Below are positions 25,760-34,810 of a stretch of 64,000 bases of DNA, piece after piece (positions within the stretch are counted from its first letter, which is position 1; every line of letters begins with the position of its first letter). Both the position numbers and the translations under genes were made by a program. The stretch covers positions 1 through 64,000 of the forward strand of contig JBEBGV010000020.1 of the NCBI GenBank assembly GCA_040081265.1, in the 5' to 3' direction. This stretch comes from JBEBGV01 sp040081265. GTDB taxonomy: Bacteria; Acidobacteriota; Vicinamibacteria; Vicinamibacterales; UBA2999. The notes under the pieces are model-generated. The model did not search any database. It worked only from the letters and a program-made list of their open reading frames with translations, and had not been told where the DNA came from.

Positions 25760-26647
25760 GTGACGCGCCGCGAACTGCTGGCGGCCACGCTCGGCGGCTT
25801 CGCTCTCGGCACTCGAGCCGTGAGCGCGGCGGCCGTCACTGTGCGTGACGCCGCCGATCGTCTCGTGACGATTCCGAAACCGCCGCAGCGAATCGTCACA
25901 ATCTTCGCGTCTAATACGGAGCTTGTCGCCGCAGTCGGCCTCTTCGATCGCATCGTCGGCATCGACGGTTTGACCACCTATCCCCCGGAGGTGTCGCGTA
26001 TCCGGAAGGTTGGCGGACGACTAGGCTTCTCTGTTGACGCGATCGTCGAGCAGAATCCCGACCTCGTGATCGTGACGCCGGCACGAAATGCGATGCACCA
26101 GCTCACCGACCCGATGACGAGGATTGGTGTGCCGGTCATCGTGCTCATGAGCCGTGACGTGGCCGAGGTCATTCGTAATGTGAGGCTCGTCGGCGAAGCG
26201 TGCAGCGTTGCCGAGCGCGGCAACGTTGTGGCCGCTACCCTCGAGCAACGATTGGCCGCGATCAAGGCAAGAACAACCGGTAGGCGCGGTCCGTCGGTCA
26301 CGATGATCACGGGGAGAGTCGGCACCGGCATGCTGCTCGTCGCCCAACCCAACACCTACACGGGCGACGCGATCGTCCTGGCAGGCGGTCGACATGCGCT
26401 GGGCCGGGCCATCACGCCGCAGGTGTCTCCGGAAGCGTTGTGGACGGCCGATCCTGACATCCTGCTCTACGCCGGTCCCAAGTCCGCCCTGGACGAACTG
26501 CTGACCCGTCAAGGCTGGCGCGATATGCGAGCGATCCGTTCCCAACGCGCGCACATCGTCTCTCGGGGCGAGTTGCTCATCCCCGGTCCCAGGACCTTCG
26601 ACGGCATCGAACATCTCGCGGCCCTCTTCGACCCAGTGCGATCGTGA
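25760..26647 (+). CDS. Periplasmic binding protein (FepB/BtuF class) with twin-arginine-like signal
   Basis: 295 residues from GTG 25760; an earlier ATG at 25749 runs into a stop. The N-terminus 'TRRELLAATLGGFALG' has a twin-arginine-like motif and a cleavage region 'AVSAAA'. The two lobes carry 'PQRIVTIFASNTELVAAVG' and 'PDLVIVTPA'-type sequence of class III binding proteins. It lies 14 nt after the TBDT stop. Its stop overlaps the permease GTG (GTGA), giving translational coupling. Confidence 0.88.
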   Translation: MTRRELLAATLGGFALGTRAVSAAAVTVRDAADRLVTIPKPPQRIVTIFASNTELVAAVGLFDRIVGIDGLTTYPPEVSRIRKVGGRLGFSVDAIVEQNPDLVIVTPARNAMHQLTDPMTRIGVPVIVLMSRDVAEVIRNVRLVGEACSVAERGNVVAATLEQRLAAIKARTTGRRGPSVTMITGRVGTGMLLVAQPNTYTGDAIVLAGGRHALGRAITPQVSPEALWTADPDILLYAGPKSALDELLTRQGWRDMRAIRSQRAHIVSRGELLIPGPRTFDGIEHLAALFDPVRS

Positions 26648-27624
26648 AGACGGCTCTTGCTCTTGGGCTGTGCATTGTTGCCGCCGCGGCATTCGCCGTT
26701 TGCGCCGGCAACATCTGGGCAACGCCGCTCGACGTCCTACGAGCCATGGCCGGCGACGAATCGTTGCGCGGACGACTGCTCTTCGAGTGGCGGATCCCGC
26801 GGGTACTGGCGGCGGGCCTCGTGGGGGCGCTTCTCGGCCTTGGTGGCGGCGTCTTCCAGGGAGTCTTCAGGAATCCGCTCGCCGAGCCGTATCTGCTTGG
26901 GAGCGCAGGCGGCGCATCGATCGGCGCCGCGGTGGCGCTACTCGTACCGCTCGGTATCCCCTCCTTCGTTGCCCTTGCGGGACTCTCGTTCGTCGGTGCC
27001 TGGGCGGCCACGTGGAGCGTGATTGCGGTCGCACGTCTTGCGGGAACCATCGACGCAGTCGGCCTGCTGCTCGCTGGTGTTGCGGTGTCAGCGGTGCTCG
27101 GCGCGGTGCGATCGTTCCTGATGCTCGCGCTCTCAGACGAGACCGTGAACCTGCAGGTCGTCCTGAGCTGGACGCTGGGCGGTATCCAGACGCCGTCGTG
27201 GCAAGGGCTCGCCGTTCTCGCCCTCCTCTCTGCGCTTGGCCTGGTCGCCACGTTGAAGCTGGCAACTGGGCTGGACCTGCTCGGGCTCGGAGAGGAGCAA
27301 GCGCGAGCCTTTGGACTTCCGGTCGATCGTTTTCTCAACATCGCCGTCGTCGTCGCGGCGCTGGTGGTGGCGATCGCCGTGGCCTGGGGAGGACTCGTCG
27401 CATTCGTAGGCCTGATTGGACCGCATCTCGCACGATGGCTTGTGGGGCCACGTCACAGGGTGCTCCTTCCCGCGAGCGCAGCCATCGGGGCGGCGATCGT
27501 GCTCGTGTGCGACGGACTCGCGCGGTCGTTGCTGCCGCCAGCGGAAGTGCCGCTCGGCATGATCACCGCCATCGTCGGCGGACCGTTCTTTCTCATCCTG
27601 CTGGGCCGGAGGCTGAGGGCGTAG
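26644..27624 (+). CDS. FecCD-family ABC permease
   Basis: 326 residues with multiple membrane segments and the family signature 'GVFRNPLAEPYLLGSAGG' (about residues 77-95). The last segment has 'PPAEVPLGMITAIVGGPFF', typical of the coupling region before the C-terminus. The GTG start overlaps the binding-protein stop and the TAG stop overlaps the ATPase GTG. It is the channel for the ligand taken up by the 23571 receptor. Confidence 0.92.
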   Translation: MKTALALGLCIVAAAAFAVCAGNIWATPLDVLRAMAGDESLRGRLLFEWRIPRVLAAGLVGALLGLGGGVFQGVFRNPLAEPYLLGSAGGASIGAAVALLVPLGIPSFVALAGLSFVGAWAATWSVIAVARLAGTIDAVGLLLAGVAVSAVLGAVRSFLMLALSDETVNLQVVLSWTLGGIQTPSWQGLAVLALLSALGLVATLKLATGLDLLGLGEEQARAFGLPVDRFLNIAVVVAALVVAIAVAWGGLVAFVGLIGPHLARWLVGPRHRVLLPASAAIGAAIVLVCDGLARSLLPPAEVPLGMITAIVGGPFFLILLGRRLRA

Positions 27625-28370
27625 TGGCGCTCGAGGTATCGAATCTCCGTGTCGAACACGATGGCAAGGCCCTCATCGACGGCCTCTCCATGACGTTCGA
27701 ACCGGGCACGCTCGTCGGGCTCGTGGGCCCGAACGGAGCCGGCAAGACGACGCTCCTGCGGCACCTCGCCGGGCTTCGGACGCCCCGAGCGGGCCACGTG
27801 ACGCTCGATGGCCAGCGGGTGCTGGCACTGCCGGCGCAGACGCGCGGCCGCCTCATCGGATACGTGCCGCAGTATTTCGAGCCCGCGTGGGACTTCACGG
27901 TGCTGGAGATCGTCGAACTCGGAGCCAGTCGAGCGGGAGGGGCCGGGGCCCGCATCGACTCGGTGATTGGCGACCACGAGCTCGAGCCGCTCAGGGACCG
28001 GCGCTGGTCTCGCCTCTCGGGAGGTGAGCGAGCCCGAGCCTTGCTCGCAGCGGTTCTCGTCGCAGAGCCCACCGTCCTCCTCGCGGACGAACCGGGTGCA
28101 GGGCTCGACATCCGGCATCGGCTGGAACTCCTCCACCGCCTGCATGCCATCGCCCACAATCGAATCCTCGTCGTGGTGATGCACGACCTCGAAGCGGCAC
28201 TGCGCTATTGCGATCGCGTGGTCGTCCTCGCGCAGGGGCGTGTCGTCATCGACGACACCCCTGACGTGGTCCTGGCGGACCCACGGCTCGACGAGACGTT
28301 CCACGTGAGCTTCCAGCGAGTCGCCATCGACTCTGCGGGCGGTCCGTTGCTCCCTGCGCCCAGACGCTGA
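27624..28370 (+). CDS. ABC importer ATPase (FecE/BtuD type)
   Basis: 248 residues from GTG 27624. Walker A is 'GPNGAGKTT', the Q-loop region is 'GYVPQYF', the signature is 'LSGGERAR', and Walker B is 'VLLADEPGAGLD' with 'VVMHD' as the H-loop. It is the last gene of the TBDT/binding protein/permease/ATPase operon. Its stop is only 8 nt before the next TTCAG promoter, so the next operon can start independently of read-through. Confidence 0.92.
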   Translation: MALEVSNLRVEHDGKALIDGLSMTFEPGTLVGLVGPNGAGKTTLLRHLAGLRTPRAGHVTLDGQRVLALPAQTRGRLIGYVPQYFEPAWDFTVLEIVELGASRAGGAGARIDSVIGDHELEPLRDRRWSRLSGGERARALLAAVLVAEPTVLLADEPGAGLDIRHRLELLHRLHAIAHNRILVVVMHDLEAALRYCDRVVVLAQGRVVIDDTPDVVLADPRLDETFHVSFQRVAIDSAGGPLLPAPRR

Positions 28371-28377
28371 TGCATTC

Positions 28378-28421
28378 TTCAGGAAGTCTTCAGATTGGAC
28401 ATGACCTTCCTTTGCTAGCAT
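28378..28421 (+). promoter_or_regulatory. TTCAG direct-repeat promoter 2
   Basis: TTCAG at 28378-28382 and 28389-28393, then 22 nt to TAGCAT at 28416-28421. It drives the six-gene operon beginning with the TBDT at 28450. Confidence 0.72.
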
Positions 28422-28449
28422 CGCTCCGTTCAGCAACCTTGGAGGCTCC

Positions 28450-30795
28450 TTGTCACTAGCCGCACGTCTTACCACACTAATCCCACTGCTCAGCCTGGTT
28501 CTCGTCGCGTCCGCTCAGGCCCAAGTAACCGGCCGTGTTGCCGACCCGCAGGGCGCAGTGATTGTTGGCGCACAGCTGACGCTCACCGCGCCTGGGCAAC
28601 CTACCCGAACACTTCAGACCGGTGCCGACGGGACCTTCTCTCTCGACGGCGTGCCTCCAGGGGAATACGCGGTAACGGTGACCTCTCCTGGCTTCGTGAC
28701 CGCCACACAGAACGTCACGCTACCCCTTGCCAGTCCGTTGGCGGTCACCCTGCAGGTCGCCGGGGTGAGCGAAGGCGTGATCGTTTCAGCGACCACGCAG
28801 CTTGGCCTGACCGTGCCGGAGTCCACGGGCACGCGCCTCGATCTCCCGCCGCTCGAGACACCGGCAAGCGTGGCCGTCGTGTCTGGAGACCTGATTCGAA
28901 ACCTCGGTATCCCTTCGCTCTACATCGCGAGGTCGCTGGCGCCTGGAGTCACCTCGTCCTCACCGGTGGGGAGCGGCGGCAACGTCCTGAACGCGCGTGG
29001 CTTTACCGGACAGAATTCCGTGAAGTCGCTCTTCAACGGCATGGAAATCTACAATGCCGGCGGCGTCGTCAGCTTTCCCTTCGACCCGTGGAACGTCGAG
29101 CGCATCGGCGTGCTCTATGGTCCGGCGTCGGTGCTCTACGGCTCTGGCGCGATCGGCGGTGCGGTCAACGTCGTGCCGAAGCGCCCGAATCCAAACCTGC
29201 GCCAGCACGAGGTCGCGCTGTCCGCCGGGAGCTTCGGCTCCTATCACTCGGCGCTCGGTTCAACGGGCCCCATCAACGGTTGGTCGTCGTATCGGTTCGA
29301 CGTGAGCAAGTACTCGTCAGATCACTGGGTCGCACGCGGCCAGTCCGACAGCCTGGCGATGTCGATATCGCTGCGGTTTGACGCGTCACCGAAGCTGCGG
29401 TTCGTCGTGTCGAACGACTACGGGGAGCAGAACCCCAGTACCTACCTGCAGACGCCCGTGATGAACAACGCGCCGGTGCCAGGGCTGCGCTACCAGAACT
29501 ACAACGTCGCCGACGCAAAGTTCAACTTCATGGACGACTGGACCAACGTGGAGACGACCTGGACGATCTCGCCGAGCGTGTCGGTCTCCAACAACACGTA
29601 TTTCATGTACCACGACCGTGTGTACCACGACGTGTTCACGTTCGCCTATGTGCCCGCGACCAATCAGGTGCGGCGCACGCAGTTCCGGGACATCAACAGC
29701 ACGTGGGAGACGCAGTACGGCAACGCGGGCTACCTGAAGCAGTCGGGCACGATCGGCGGCCTCAAGAACGAGGTCCTCGTCGGGGTGGACTACAACCGCA
29801 ACTTCTACAACCGTCGGGACACCGTGCGCGGCGGCACATCGCTCGTCAATGCCACCAACTTCAATCCGGGGAACTATTTCGATTTTTACCAGGCGGTAGC
29901 GATACCTTTCTACCGGATGCACGTGAACCAAGTGGCCGTCTTCGGGGAAGATCACTTGAGCCTGACCAACTCCACCGCCGTTGTGCTCGGCGTACGACAG
30001 GACCACTACCACGTGGACCGCCTGGACGACATCACACACGTGCGGACCCTGAGCGACCACAACGGCACCGGCTGGAACGTCGGAGTCGTGCAGGATCTGG
30101 CCACAAGCCTGGCCGTATACGCGCAGTACGCGGAGGGCTCCGACCCGGTCAACTCCTTCTCGAGCATCGCGGCCAACCAACAGGGATTCAACCTGTCTCC
30201 CGGCAAGCAGTTCGAGGTGGGCGTGAAGCAGTCGACGTGGAGCAACCGCATCGAGTGGACGTTCGCCGCCTATCGTCTCGTGAAGGAAGACCTCCTCACG
30301 CCGGCCGTCAGCAACCCCTCCCTGACCGAACAGGTCGGACAGCAGTCGTCCCGCGGCGTCGAGGCGTCGTTCTCGCTCGGCGCCGGCCCGTTTCGCGTCA
30401 ACGTCAACGGCGCGAAGCTCAACGCGAAATTCGACGAGTTCAGAGCGGTGATCGCTGGAGCCTCGGTTTCGCTTGCGGGTAACGTCCCCCTCAACGTGCC
30501 GGAAGAGAGCGCCAACCTAATCGTGTTCTTCAATCCCATTCGCGCGATCGAACTTCGCTCGGTGATGCGATACGTCGGCGAGCGTTTCGCCGACAACACG
30601 AATGTCCCGTTGTCGCGCATTCCTTCGTACCGCGTCGTCGACTTCGGCGGCCGGTGGCAGGTCATCCCGAAGTTGAGCCTCGATCTCCGAGTCGACAACG
30701 CCTTGGACGAAATCTACGCGGACTCGGGATCTGCGACGGCCTGGCAACTCGGCGCGCCACGGGCCGTCACGCTGAGCGCGAACGTCAAGTTCTAG
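28450..30795 (+). CDS. TonB-dependent siderophore-type receptor with carboxypeptidase-regulatory domain
   Basis: 781 residues from a TTG start that has GGAGG 5 nt upstream (28441-28445). The signal peptide ends about residue 24 ('ASAQAQ'). Residues about 25-105 form a CarboxypepD_reg-like beta-sandwich ('VTGRVADPQGAVIVGA'). The plug follows ('VLYGPASVLYGSGAIGG'), then the barrel, ending 'VTLSANVKF' with a terminal Phe. The overall pattern resembles ferric-siderophore receptors. It begins an operon with a binding protein, a monooxygenase, a permease, an ATPase and a CbiX-like protein, a combination that suggests the ligand is chemically processed after uptake. Confidence 0.92.
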   Translation: MSLAARLTTLIPLLSLVLVASAQAQVTGRVADPQGAVIVGAQLTLTAPGQPTRTLQTGADGTFSLDGVPPGEYAVTVTSPGFVTATQNVTLPLASPLAVTLQVAGVSEGVIVSATTQLGLTVPESTGTRLDLPPLETPASVAVVSGDLIRNLGIPSLYIARSLAPGVTSSSPVGSGGNVLNARGFTGQNSVKSLFNGMEIYNAGGVVSFPFDPWNVERIGVLYGPASVLYGSGAIGGAVNVVPKRPNPNLRQHEVALSAGSFGSYHSALGSTGPINGWSSYRFDVSKYSSDHWVARGQSDSLAMSISLRFDASPKLRFVVSNDYGEQNPSTYLQTPVMNNAPVPGLRYQNYNVADAKFNFMDDWTNVETTWTISPSVSVSNNTYFMYHDRVYHDVFTFAYVPATNQVRRTQFRDINSTWETQYGNAGYLKQSGTIGGLKNEVLVGVDYNRNFYNRRDTVRGGTSLVNATNFNPGNYFDFYQAVAIPFYRMHVNQVAVFGEDHLSLTNSTAVVLGVRQDHYHVDRLDDITHVRTLSDHNGTGWNVGVVQDLATSLAVYAQYAEGSDPVNSFSSIAANQQGFNLSPGKQFEVGVKQSTWSNRIEWTFAAYRLVKEDLLTPAVSNPSLTEQVGQQSSRGVEASFSLGAGPFRVNVNGAKLNAKFDEFRAVIAGASVSLAGNVPLNVPEESANLIVFFNPIRAIELRSVMRYVGERFADNTNVPLSRIPSYRVVDFGGRWQVIPKLSLDLRVDNALDEIYADSGSATAWQLGAPRAVTLSANVKF

Positions 30796-30805
30796 TCGAA
30801 CGCCC

Positions 30806-31927
30806 ATGAGCAGCTCCGCACGCTGGGCAGGACTGACCATCGCCGCCGCGGCCATCGTGGTCGCGGCGGCGGCCGTCATGTGGTCGTCTCGCGGCACCCC
30901 CGCGAGTGCGCCTGCCGCGGAACCCGGTGCGAAGCGCACGCTCACAACGGTCGTTGACGATGTGGGCCGGGAGGTCAAGCTTCCGATCCCCCTTCAACGA
31001 ACGGTCGTCTTCAACAGGTACACAACCGAATTCATCCGTGCGGTCGCGGGTATGGACGTGGTGGTCGGCTTCGACGTCGACATGCGACGGTCGGGCAACT
31101 ACTGGCCCGGCGCAAAGGCCATCATGGTGGTCGGGCAGGCGCAGTCGAACGCCACGCCCAACTACGAGGCCATCGTCTCCACCAAGCCCGACGTCGTCTT
31201 CTTCGCGCGCAATGGCCCGTGGGAGGAAGCCAGCCGGGTGCTGGCGCCTTTCGACATCCCGGTCTTCGTGATGACGGGATGGGACGTCCTCAAGCATGAG
31301 TGGAACGTCGAGACACTCGGACAACTCTTCCAGGAACCCGAGCGTGCCGCGAAGCTGAATGCGTTCTACCGCAACTATCGGGCGCTGCTCGCGTCGCGCC
31401 TCGAGGGCGTCACGCGCAAGCGCGTCTACATCGAAGAGGTCGGCGAGTACAAGGCGCTGCTCAAGGGCTCTGGCTGGCACGACATGGTGGAAACCGGAGG
31501 GGGTATCAACGTCTTCGGCGACATCAACATCCTCGATCAGCCATCAGCCAGGGGCACGGTGCAGGGCTTTGATACCGACCCCGAAGAGATCATCGCGCGC
31601 CGGCCGGACGTCATCATCAAGCTCTACTCGAATCAGTCCATTCGTATCGACGCACCAGACGCCCTGAACATCTTGAAGGGCGTCGCGGCGAGACCTGGGT
31701 TTTCCGACACGTCTGCGGTCAAGTCCGGCGAGGTGTACAGCCTCAGCTACTATCACGCGAGCGCCGCGTCGAAAATCGTCGGGGCGCTGCAAATCGCCAA
31801 GTGGCTCTATCCCGATCGATTTACCGACGTCGACCCTGCTGAGGCCATGCGCGTCTGGCTTGAAGACTTCCAAGGCGTCAAGGCTCCGGGCGGATATTGG
31901 GTCTCACTCGCACATCCGTCCCTATGA
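30806..31927 (+). CDS. ABC-type metal-chelate binding protein
   Basis: 373 residues. A single hydrophobic N-terminal segment ('AGLTIAAAAIVVAAAAVMW') without an obvious cleavage site suggests a membrane-anchored or signal-cleaved protein. The mature part has class III features: 'PLQRTVVFNRYTTEFIRAVAG', 'KPDVVFFARNG' and 'VYSLSYYHASAASKIVGAL'. It begins 10 nt after the TBDT stop. Its stop overlaps the luciferase-like gene start (ATGA at 31924-31927). Confidence 0.85.
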   Translation: MSSSARWAGLTIAAAAIVVAAAAVMWSSRGTPASAPAAEPGAKRTLTTVVDDVGREVKLPIPLQRTVVFNRYTTEFIRAVAGMDVVVGFDVDMRRSGNYWPGAKAIMVVGQAQSNATPNYEAIVSTKPDVVFFARNGPWEEASRVLAPFDIPVFVMTGWDVLKHEWNVETLGQLFQEPERAAKLNAFYRNYRALLASRLEGVTRKRVYIEEVGEYKALLKGSGWHDMVETGGGINVFGDINILDQPSARGTVQGFDTDPEEIIARRPDVIIKLYSNQSIRIDAPDALNILKGVAARPGFSDTSAVKSGEVYSLSYYHASAASKIVGALQIAKWLYPDRFTDVDPAEAMRVWLEDFQGVKAPGGYWVSLAHPSL

Positions 31928-32931
31928 CCAGCCGCTTCCAGCTCGGCTTCATGCTGCGGATCCCGCTCGCCGACGACGGGGGCTGCGACGTGGTGCGCCA
32001 CTACCAGGACGCACTGGAGCTCGCGGTGACGGCCGAGCAGTTGGGATTCGACTCGCTGTGGGTCACGCAGCACCATTTCGGCTCGGTCGATTCCTCGCTA
32101 CCCTCTCCGCTCATATTCCTGGCAGCCGTCGCCGCACGCACTCGACGAATCAGGCTGGGCACCACGGTCATCACGGCTTCGCTCGAGCATCCGATCAGGC
32201 TTGCGGAGGATGCGGCCACGCTCGACGTGTTGAGTGGCGGGCGCGTCGAGCTAGGCCTCGGCACGAGCTCGAACGAGGTCGAACACGCCGCCTTCTGGAT
32301 ACCGGCCGAGCAGCAGCGCGAGTTTCTGCATCGCACGGCGCTGGACCTGGCCAACGCATTCGAAGGGCGACCATGCTCCGGCGTGCCAGGCGCCGTTGTT
32401 CAGCCACGCACGCCGGGTCTGGCAGAGCGCATGTGGATGGCCACCTCGAAGGACTCGCATGCCGCGTTCGCGGCGACCCACGGATTCGGCCTCATCACGA
32501 ACTATCGGCCGGCCGATCTGGACAAGGCGAACCAGGGCTATCTGGAGACCTATCGCGGTGAGATGTGTCGGACAGGGGCAACGCCACGAATCGGGATGTC
32601 ACGAGGCCTGTTCCCCACGACCGACAAGGCGGCGGCCAGACGGACGCTCGCCCCCCATGCGGCGCGGTTCGTCGAGCGAGGGCGGCGGTTCGGGTGGCTC
32701 TCCCCTGGGTTCACCGTCGACGACTACTTTGCTCGAGAGGACTTTCACTACGGCCACCCCGACGAGGTTGCGGAGTCGCTGGACGCGGACCCCGGGCTCC
32801 CGTATGCGACCGAGCTGCTGACCGGCATGCTGTCAGCTCGTCTCACCCCGCGCGAGCTCATTCCGGTCATGGAGCGCATCGCCACAGACGTCGCCCCCGC
32901 GCTGGGCTGGGCGCCGCGAGAAGCGTGCTGA
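31924..32931 (+). CDS. Luciferase-like FMN-dependent monooxygenase
   Basis: 335 residues with the bacterial luciferase-like TIM-barrel pattern: 'AVTAEQLGFDSLWVTQHHFG', 'RRIRLGTTVITASLEHPIRLAEDAA' (in parts) and 'LSGGRVELGLGTSSNEVEH'. These flavin enzymes oxidise or cleave organic substrates with reduced FMN and O2. It is placed between a binding protein and a permease with overlapping starts and stops, so it belongs to the uptake operon and may degrade or modify the imported chelate. A known subfamily of such monooxygenases is found with siderophore-type transporters, but I cannot assign the subfamily without a search. Confidence 0.87.
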   Translation: MTSRFQLGFMLRIPLADDGGCDVVRHYQDALELAVTAEQLGFDSLWVTQHHFGSVDSSLPSPLIFLAAVAARTRRIRLGTTVITASLEHPIRLAEDAATLDVLSGGRVELGLGTSSNEVEHAAFWIPAEQQREFLHRTALDLANAFEGRPCSGVPGAVVQPRTPGLAERMWMATSKDSHAAFAATHGFGLITNYRPADLDKANQGYLETYRGEMCRTGATPRIGMSRGLFPTTDKAAARRTLAPHAARFVERGRRFGWLSPGFTVDDYFAREDFHYGHPDEVAESLDADPGLPYATELLTGMLSARLTPRELIPVMERIATDVAPALGWAPREAC

Positions 32932-34037
32932 TCTCGACACCCGAGCCAGACGCGCTGGCGGCAGAGGCGCGCAAAGAACTCACACACGCCGTCGAACGCC
33001 ATCGCCTGAGGCAACTGTCACTCGTCGCGTTCGGCCTCGGCGTGCTCGTGTTCGCGCTGCTGGTGTCGGTGAGCCTGGGCGTGTCGACGATGAACCCGTG
33101 GGTCGCTCTCCGAGCCATCCTCTCCCCGTTGTTGCCGGCTAGCGCGGCGGCAGATATCGCTCAGGGCCAAATCGCGGTGATCCTCAACCTGCGCCTTCCG
33201 CGTGCGCTCATGGCGATGATCGGTGGCGCGGGACTGGCAGTGGCAGGCGTGGCCATGCAGGGCATCACTCGGAATCCCCTGGTCAGCCCCTATACACTCG
33301 GCATCTCGCCGGCGGCGGCGTTCGGCGCATCGCTGACGATCCTCTTCGGCCTCGCCTCAATCCCCGGCACCGGGCGATACTGGATCGTCGGTGGTGCGTT
33401 CGTCGCCTCGATCGCCTGCGCCGGTCTCGTCCTGGGTCTATCGGCGCTCAGAGGCATCACGTCAACGATGCTCGTGCTTGGCGGCGTGGGCCTGACGTAT
33501 CTCTTCAGCGCGCTGACCGCCACGATTCAGTTCGTCGCCACCGAACAGCAACTATCCGCCATCATTCAGTGGACATTCGGGTCCTTGAACGGCAGCACGT
33601 GGGACGAAGTCGTGATCGCTGGCGTCATCACGGCTGCGGTGCTGCCGGTGCTTCAGGCGCACGCGTGGGCGCTCAACGCGTTTGCCGCCGGCGGCGACGA
33701 AGTGGCCGCATCGCTCGGCTTTGCGGTCGCCCGCACCCGGATGGTCGTCACCGCCGCCGCGGTCCTCGCCACTGCAGCCATCGTCAGCTTCACCGGCGTC
33801 ATCGCCTTCGTCGGTCTCGTCGCCCCTCACATCGCACGAATGCTGATCGGGAGTGACCACCGAAGTCTCCTACCATTTTCAGCGATTGTCGGAGCGCTGC
33901 TCCTAATCGCTGCCGATCTTGTCGGGCGCCTCGCGTTTGCGCCGATCATCATCCCCGTGGGCATTGTCGTCGCCTATCTCGGCGTACCACTCTTCATTCA
34001 TCTGCTGCTGTCGCGCCGGCAGGAGCTGCTCGCCTGA
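32925..34037 (+). CDS. FecCD-family ABC permease
   Basis: 370 residues from GTG 32925, overlapping the monooxygenase gene by 7 nt. After about 40 hydrophilic residues come the membrane segments with 'GVAMQGITRNPLVSPYTLG' (family signature) and the C-terminal 'FAPIIIPVGIVVAYLGVPLF'. The frame is open far upstream, but those residues are an out-of-frame shadow of the monooxygenase. It partners the ATPase at 34037 and the binding protein at 30806. Confidence 0.9.
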   Translation: MLISTPEPDALAAEARKELTHAVERHRLRQLSLVAFGLGVLVFALLVSVSLGVSTMNPWVALRAILSPLLPASAAADIAQGQIAVILNLRLPRALMAMIGGAGLAVAGVAMQGITRNPLVSPYTLGISPAAAFGASLTILFGLASIPGTGRYWIVGGAFVASIACAGLVLGLSALRGITSTMLVLGGVGLTYLFSALTATIQFVATEQQLSAIIQWTFGSLNGSTWDEVVIAGVITAAVLPVLQAHAWALNAFAAGGDEVAASLGFAVARTRMVVTAAAVLATAAIVSFTGVIAFVGLVAPHIARMLIGSDHRSLLPFSAIVGALLLIAADLVGRLAFAPIIIPVGIVVAYLGVPLFIHLLLSRRQELLA

Positions 34038-34810
34038 TGCTGCGCGTCCAGGACCTTCACTTCCGCTATGGCGAGACATCCGTCTTGTCCGGCATCACGC
34101 TGACGATGACGGCGGGCGACGTCGTCAGCCTTGTGGGGCCGAACGGCGCGGGCAAGAGCACGCTCCTCAAGTGCGTAGACGGCATTCTGCGTCCATCGCA
34201 AGGCCACATCGCTCTTGGCGACCGTCCCACCAGCGCGTACTCCCGCAATAGCCTGGCTCGCGAGATCGCCTACGTGCCTCAGCAGGTTGCCACTGCCATG
34301 TCGCTTCCCGTGGTGGACATGATCGGCCTGGGTCGCGCACCCCATCGAGCCCACTCGACGCGTCACCACGATCGCGAGGTCGTGCTGGACGTCATCCACA
34401 GGCTGCACCTCGAGCCCTTGGCGTTTCGGTTGTTCGGTGAACTGAGCGGAGGCGAACGTCAACGCGTGCTGATTGCGCGAGCGCTCGCGCAGGAGGGTCG
34501 TCTGATGCTGCTGGACGAACCGACCAGCGCGCTCGACCTGCGGCATCAGCTCGAGACGATGACGGTGGTGCGGTCAATCGCCAAGGAACGCGGGATCGGC
34601 GCGTTGATCGCGATCCACGACCTCGCGCTCGCCAGCCGGTTTTCGGACCGCCTCGTCTTGCTGGCAGGTGGCCGCGTCCATGCGGAAGGACACTGGAGAG
34701 ACGTGCTGACCGCGCGGAACCTTGAAACGGTGTACGGATTGAGCGCTGTGGTCGGTACCGACCAGGGGTTGCCGTACATCATTCCCACGCACATGGCGGG
34801 AGACTCATGA
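34037..34810 (+). CDS. ABC importer ATPase (FecE/BtuD type)
   Basis: 257 residues; ATG 34037 overlaps the permease TGA. Walker A is 'GPNGAGKST', the Q-loop is 'YVPQQV', the signature is 'LSGGERQRV', and Walker B is 'LMLLDEPTSALD' with 'AIHDLAL' as the H-loop region. It completes the ABC system of this operon. Its stop overlaps the ATG of the CbiX-like gene. Confidence 0.92.
   Translation: MLRVQDLHFRYGETSVLSGITLTMTAGDVVSLVGPNGAGKSTLLKCVDGILRPSQGHIALGDRPTSAYSRNSLAREIAYVPQQVATAMSLPVVDMIGLGRAPHRAHSTRHHDREVVLDVIHRLHLEPLAFRLFGELSGGERQRVLIARALAQEGRLMLLDEPTSALDLRHQLETMTVVRSIAKERGIGALIAIHDLALASRFSDRLVLLAGGRVHAEGHWRDVLTARNLETVYGLSAVVGTDQGLPYIIPTHMAGDS

Noticed and set aside
32565..32924. N-terminal extension of the permease frame at 32925
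   Set aside because: The extension is the out-of-frame shadow of the monooxygenase gene; the permease starts at GTG 32925.
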